Assembly (NCBI GenBank): GCA_024276275.1
Contig: JAJRXM010000019.1
Span: 1-59,441 of the forward strand
DNA: 59,441 bases
Source of the DNA: Candidatus Zixiibacteriota bacterium
GTDB taxonomy: Bacteria; Zixibacteria; MSB-5A5; GN15; FEB-12
Reading direction: 5' to 3'
Shown one piece after another: positions 57,151 through 59,441 of the stretch; positions within the stretch are counted from its first letter, which is position 1, and every line of letters starts with the position of its first letter. The notes under the pieces were generated by a model that made no database searches, had not been told where the DNA came from, and saw only the letters and a program-made list of their open reading frames with translations. Both the position numbers and the translations under genes were made by a program.

Positions 57151-58427
57151 ACATTTTGTATCTTTCACACTATTTTCCACCCGAGGTAAACGCTCCGGCT
57201 ATTAGAGTGTCAGAAATGGCATCACGATGGGCAGATAACGGTAGCGATGTAACCGTATTAACAGGTTTCCCAAATCATCCGGCAGGAATTATTCCCGATG
57301 AATTCAAAGGGATGAAGCGTCTGGTGACGAAATTTAAAAAACTAAAACTTGTTCGTACTTATCAATATGCGGCACCAAATAAAGGGTTTGTGAAACGGAT
57401 AATGAACTATCTTTCGTTTATGTTTTCCTCCGTCATACTTGGTTCTTCTCAAGTCGGTAAACCGGATATTATTATAGCAACCTCACCCCAGTTTTTTGTA
57501 GCTGTTGCGGGGTATGTTTTGAGTCGAATTAAAAAATGTAAATATGTTTTTGAAATCCGTGATGTATGGCCGGAAGAAATAGTAGCCGTCGGTGCTATAA
57601 AAAATCCGAGTATAATAAAAACTCTCGAAGCTATCGAAATGTTTTTATACCGCAAAGCTGACCTTTTGGTAGCTGTAGCTCAAGGAACTATTGATCTTCT
57701 TTCTGAACGGGGGATTCCAAAAGAAAAAATGGTTCTTTATCCAAATGGTGTTAATATAAAACACTTCCAGGAAGTACCAAGCGGTACCGCTCTTAGAAAA
57801 GAACTTGGCATAGATGACAAATTTGTTGTCAGCTATGTAGGTACACACGGAATGGCTCACAGGTTAGAAGATTTATTGCAAGCGGCTAAAAATTTGGAAA
57901 AATATAAAGATATTCAATTTTTGTTTGTCGGTGACGGTGCCGAAAAGAAAAAACTTGTCAAAACGGCAAATGAAATGAATTTGAAAAATGTCATTTTCCA
58001 CGACCAGGTCTCCCACGATAAAATTGTTGAATTTTATAAAGCGACCGATCTTTTTATGGTTCCACTCAGAAAAGCTAAACTCTTTACAAAAAATATCCCC
58101 AGTAAAATTTATGAAATTATGGTTGTCAAAAAACCTATTCTTATTTCTACAGAGGGTGAGTCTCGGAAACTGGTTGAAACAGCAGGAGCAGGACTTAGCT
58201 GTACTCCTGAAAATGTCAAAGAGATGACAGAAAAGATCCTCTATCTATATGAAAACAAAGAACTTTGTGAAAAAATGGGTAACGACGGGTGTAGCTTTGC
58301 AATTGCAAATGCTTCTCGTATGCGTATCGCCGACAACTATTTAGAAACTCTCAGAAAAGTTGTTGCCGATATTACTGTTTATGAAACAGAACAAAAAATA
58401 GAAAAAGAGATAAAGGCTACGGCGTAA
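57135..58427 (+). CDS. WbuB-like GT4 glycosyltransferase
   Basis: The 430-residue protein begins LYLSHYFPPEVNAPAIRVSEMA and continues VTVLTGFPNHPAG, both hallmarks of the WbuB family (fucosamine transfer in O-antigen pathways). The donor domain has VSYVGTHGMAHRLEDLLQAA and FTKNIPSKIYEIMVVKKPILIS. VFEIRDVWPEEIVAVGAI is the usual acceptor-side segment. It is the last gene before a strong terminator, so it closes this operon segment. Confidence 0.88.
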   Translation: MAKRLNILYLSHYFPPEVNAPAIRVSEMASRWADNGSDVTVLTGFPNHPAGIIPDEFKGMKRLVTKFKKLKLVRTYQYAAPNKGFVKRIMNYLSFMFSSVILGSSQVGKPDIIIATSPQFFVAVAGYVLSRIKKCKYVFEIRDVWPEEIVAVGAIKNPSIIKTLEAIEMFLYRKADLLVAVAQGTIDLLSERGIPKEKMVLYPNGVNIKHFQEVPSGTALRKELGIDDKFVVSYVGTHGMAHRLEDLLQAAKNLEKYKDIQFLFVGDGAEKKKLVKTANEMNLKNVIFHDQVSHDKIVEFYKATDLFMVPLRKAKLFTKNIPSKIYEIMVVKKPILISTEGESRKLVETAGAGLSCTPENVKEMTEKILYLYENKELCEKMGNDGCSFAIANASRMRIADNYLETLRKVVADITVYETEQKIEKEIKATA

Positions 58428-58461
58428 ATCCCTCAACGCTTTTAGTCTTTCTTTCCATATC

Positions 58462-58494
58462 ACCCGGCCGTAGGCTCATTCGGTCGGGTTTCTT
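58462..58494 (+). terminator. Rho-independent terminator closing the polysaccharide operon
   Basis: A 9-bp stem (ACCCGGCCG at 58462-58470 with CGGTCGGGT at 58481-58489, one G-T wobble) has a 10-base loop and is followed by a T-rich tail. It lies 34 bp after the WbuB-like stop. Confidence 0.8.
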
Positions 58495-58530
58495 ATTGCT
58501 TTTTTATGGGAAGTTGTTCTATATTACAAT

Positions 58531-59019
58531 ATGAAAAATATATCATTGGTTCTACTCATTATAAGTGCTGTTGTATTAATTGGTTGTTCAAACACAAGCT
58601 CTCCGGTCGGTACTAAAAAAATTGATATTGAGGAACTTATCAAATCACCGACAACAGTTCAAATAGATTCAACAACTTTCACACTTTCAGTTTATCTCTG
58701 GCGTGATTTTATGCCGATTTCACCAATTGATGGAAAACCGATGTTAGCAGTAGTTTCTATTACTACTATAGATTCTTCTGATTTCCCTACACATATTGAT
58801 GCTGATAAGTTTTGGGTTATTGACTCAGCAAATGTATGGGAAGCTCAACTTATTGATGATCCTAATTCGTATTTAGATTATAAAATTGCTAAAAAAGCAT
58901 CTGACGGACCAAAGTGGGAAACAGGTATATTAGTTGATGCTGTAGTTAGGTTAATCGAAAACGATTCTGTATATCATTATCTTAAAGTAGAAGATATAGA
59001 AATAACCCGCACCGACTAA
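58531..59019 (+). CDS. Putative lipoprotein of unknown function
   Basis: The 162-residue protein starts with a signal peptide ending in the lipobox LIGCS, predicting lipidation at Cys19. The rest is beta-rich and acidic, with YLWRDFMPISPIDGKPMLAVVSITTIDS, which I cannot match to a family. It lies after the operon terminator and so has its own promoter, not identified. The downstream methyltransferase gene begins 28 bp later. Confidence 0.65.
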   Translation: MKNISLVLLIISAVVLIGCSNTSSPVGTKKIDIEELIKSPTTVQIDSTTFTLSVYLWRDFMPISPIDGKPMLAVVSITTIDSSDFPTHIDADKFWVIDSANVWEAQLIDDPNSYLDYKIAKKASDGPKWETGILVDAVVRLIENDSVYHYLKVEDIEITRTD

Positions 59020-59046
59020 AAATTATCTGCATTTGAAAAGGGAAGT

Positions 59047-59441
59047 ATGTTAAGCATTTATCAAGATTTATTTGTGTCTGTAATTAACAAAAATAAACTA
59101 CACTACAAAGGTACTTATGTAAATAAAAAATGGCTAAACGGTTCTCTTACAGAATTAGATGAAGATATAGAGTATAATGTTGTAAACGGTATTCCTTGTT
59201 TTGTTGAGACAAAAGATGATCCTTGGTCAGATTACGATAAAGTAAAAGAAATGCTTGGTAGCGAAGGTGTATCACCCGATGGATTGATTGAAAAAAATTG
59301 GTTGGGAATTGCTCAAAACGATTCTTTTATCAATAAAATTCAACAGCTCATTTCTATGTCAGCCCAACAAGATGGATTGATACTGGAAATTGGATGTGGT
59401 CCAGGTGGCGGATTGGCTCCGTTAGTTTTAAATAATAATCA
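59047..59441 (+). CDS. SAM-dependent methyltransferase, 3' truncated by the window end
   Basis: The frame is open from ATG 59047 to the last base, and AAAAGGGAAG upstream supports the start. The visible 131 residues have an N-terminal region (YVNKKWLNGSL, NVVNGIPCFVE, resembling the short Trm112-like leader seen before some methyltransferases) and then the SAM motif LEIGCGPGGGLAP. The acceptor is unknown; the neighbouring polysaccharide locus suggests sugar or lipid methylation. Confidence 0.75.
   Translation, partial: MLSIYQDLFVSVINKNKLHYKGTYVNKKWLNGSLTELDEDIEYNVVNGIPCFVETKDDPWSDYDKVKEMLGSEGVSPDGLIEKNWLGIAQNDSFINKIQQLISMSAQQDGLILEIGCGPGGGLAPLVLNNN

Noticed and set aside
1-59441. Global genetic-code reassignment of TAA
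   Set aside because: Most intact genes in the window end in TAA at the expected place, so only local readthrough or lesions remain possible.

Overview
The window is about 59 kb of AT-rich bacterial DNA using the standard code. Most genes are on the plus strand, with a short minus-strand block near 29.9-33.2 kb. The gene content points to a Gram-negative of the FCB superphylum (Bacteroidota, Ignavibacteriota, Marinimicrobia, Zixibacteria and relatives). The clues are lipoproteins with a lipobox, very large secreted beta-rich proteins, an outer-membrane barrel, an RND pump, Asp-rich type-3 calcium repeats, a terminal dockerin-like pair of calcium loops, and serine/threonine kinases fused to AAA-TPR or hydrolase modules. 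I cannot name a species. I recognised no rRNA, tRNA, CRISPR array or transposase.

Region 1 (1-11.4 kb) carries signalling and surface proteins. A 5'-truncated kinase-AAA-TPR regulator is broken by a frameshift. A giant secreted calcium-repeat protein ends in dockerin-like repeats but has two in-frame TAA codons. A small TfoX_N-like protein follows, then a kinase fused to an alpha/beta hydrolase. Region 2 (11.6-24.0 kb) is a same-strand run of envelope genes: a lipoprotein, two thioredoxin-fold-like proteins with calcium loops, a giant protein of repeated carboxypeptidase-regulatory-like domains (split by a frameshift), a fibronectin-III protein and an outer-membrane barrel. The last three are almost contiguous and look like one assembly. 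This is the best candidate here for a poorly described system.

Region 3 (24.1-29.8 kb) is a MarR regulator with a consensus-like promoter and a perfect palindrome just upstream, followed by an RND adaptor and pump and a MutY-type glycosylase that lacks the iron-sulfur cysteines. Region 4 (29.8-38.1 kb) is redox and one-carbon metabolism: a haem-binding DUF3365 protein, MsrB, a GNAT acetyltransferase with an internal TAA, a BFD-like [2Fe-2S] protein, a radical SAM enzyme, cobalamin-dependent methionine synthase (metH) and a MetF-type reductase.

Region 5 (38.2-58.4 kb) is an exopolysaccharide or O-antigen-like locus with many start/stop overlaps: UDP-GlcNAc 2-epimerase, DUF362, PaaK-like adenylating enzyme, AsnB-type amidotransferase, Wzz-like chain-length protein, methyltransferase, small-molecule kinase, Wzx-like flippase, heparinase II/III-like protein, Wzy/WaaL-like membrane protein, three glycosyltransferases and a bi-domain oxidoreductase. 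A strong terminator closes it. A lipoprotein and a truncated methyltransferase gene finish the window.

Across the window, five genes carry lesions (two internal frameshifts, one apparent frameshift at a start codon, and three in-frame TAA codons in two genes). Either the assembled sequence contains errors or this strain has real gene decay or recoding. I cannot tell which from the sequence alone.
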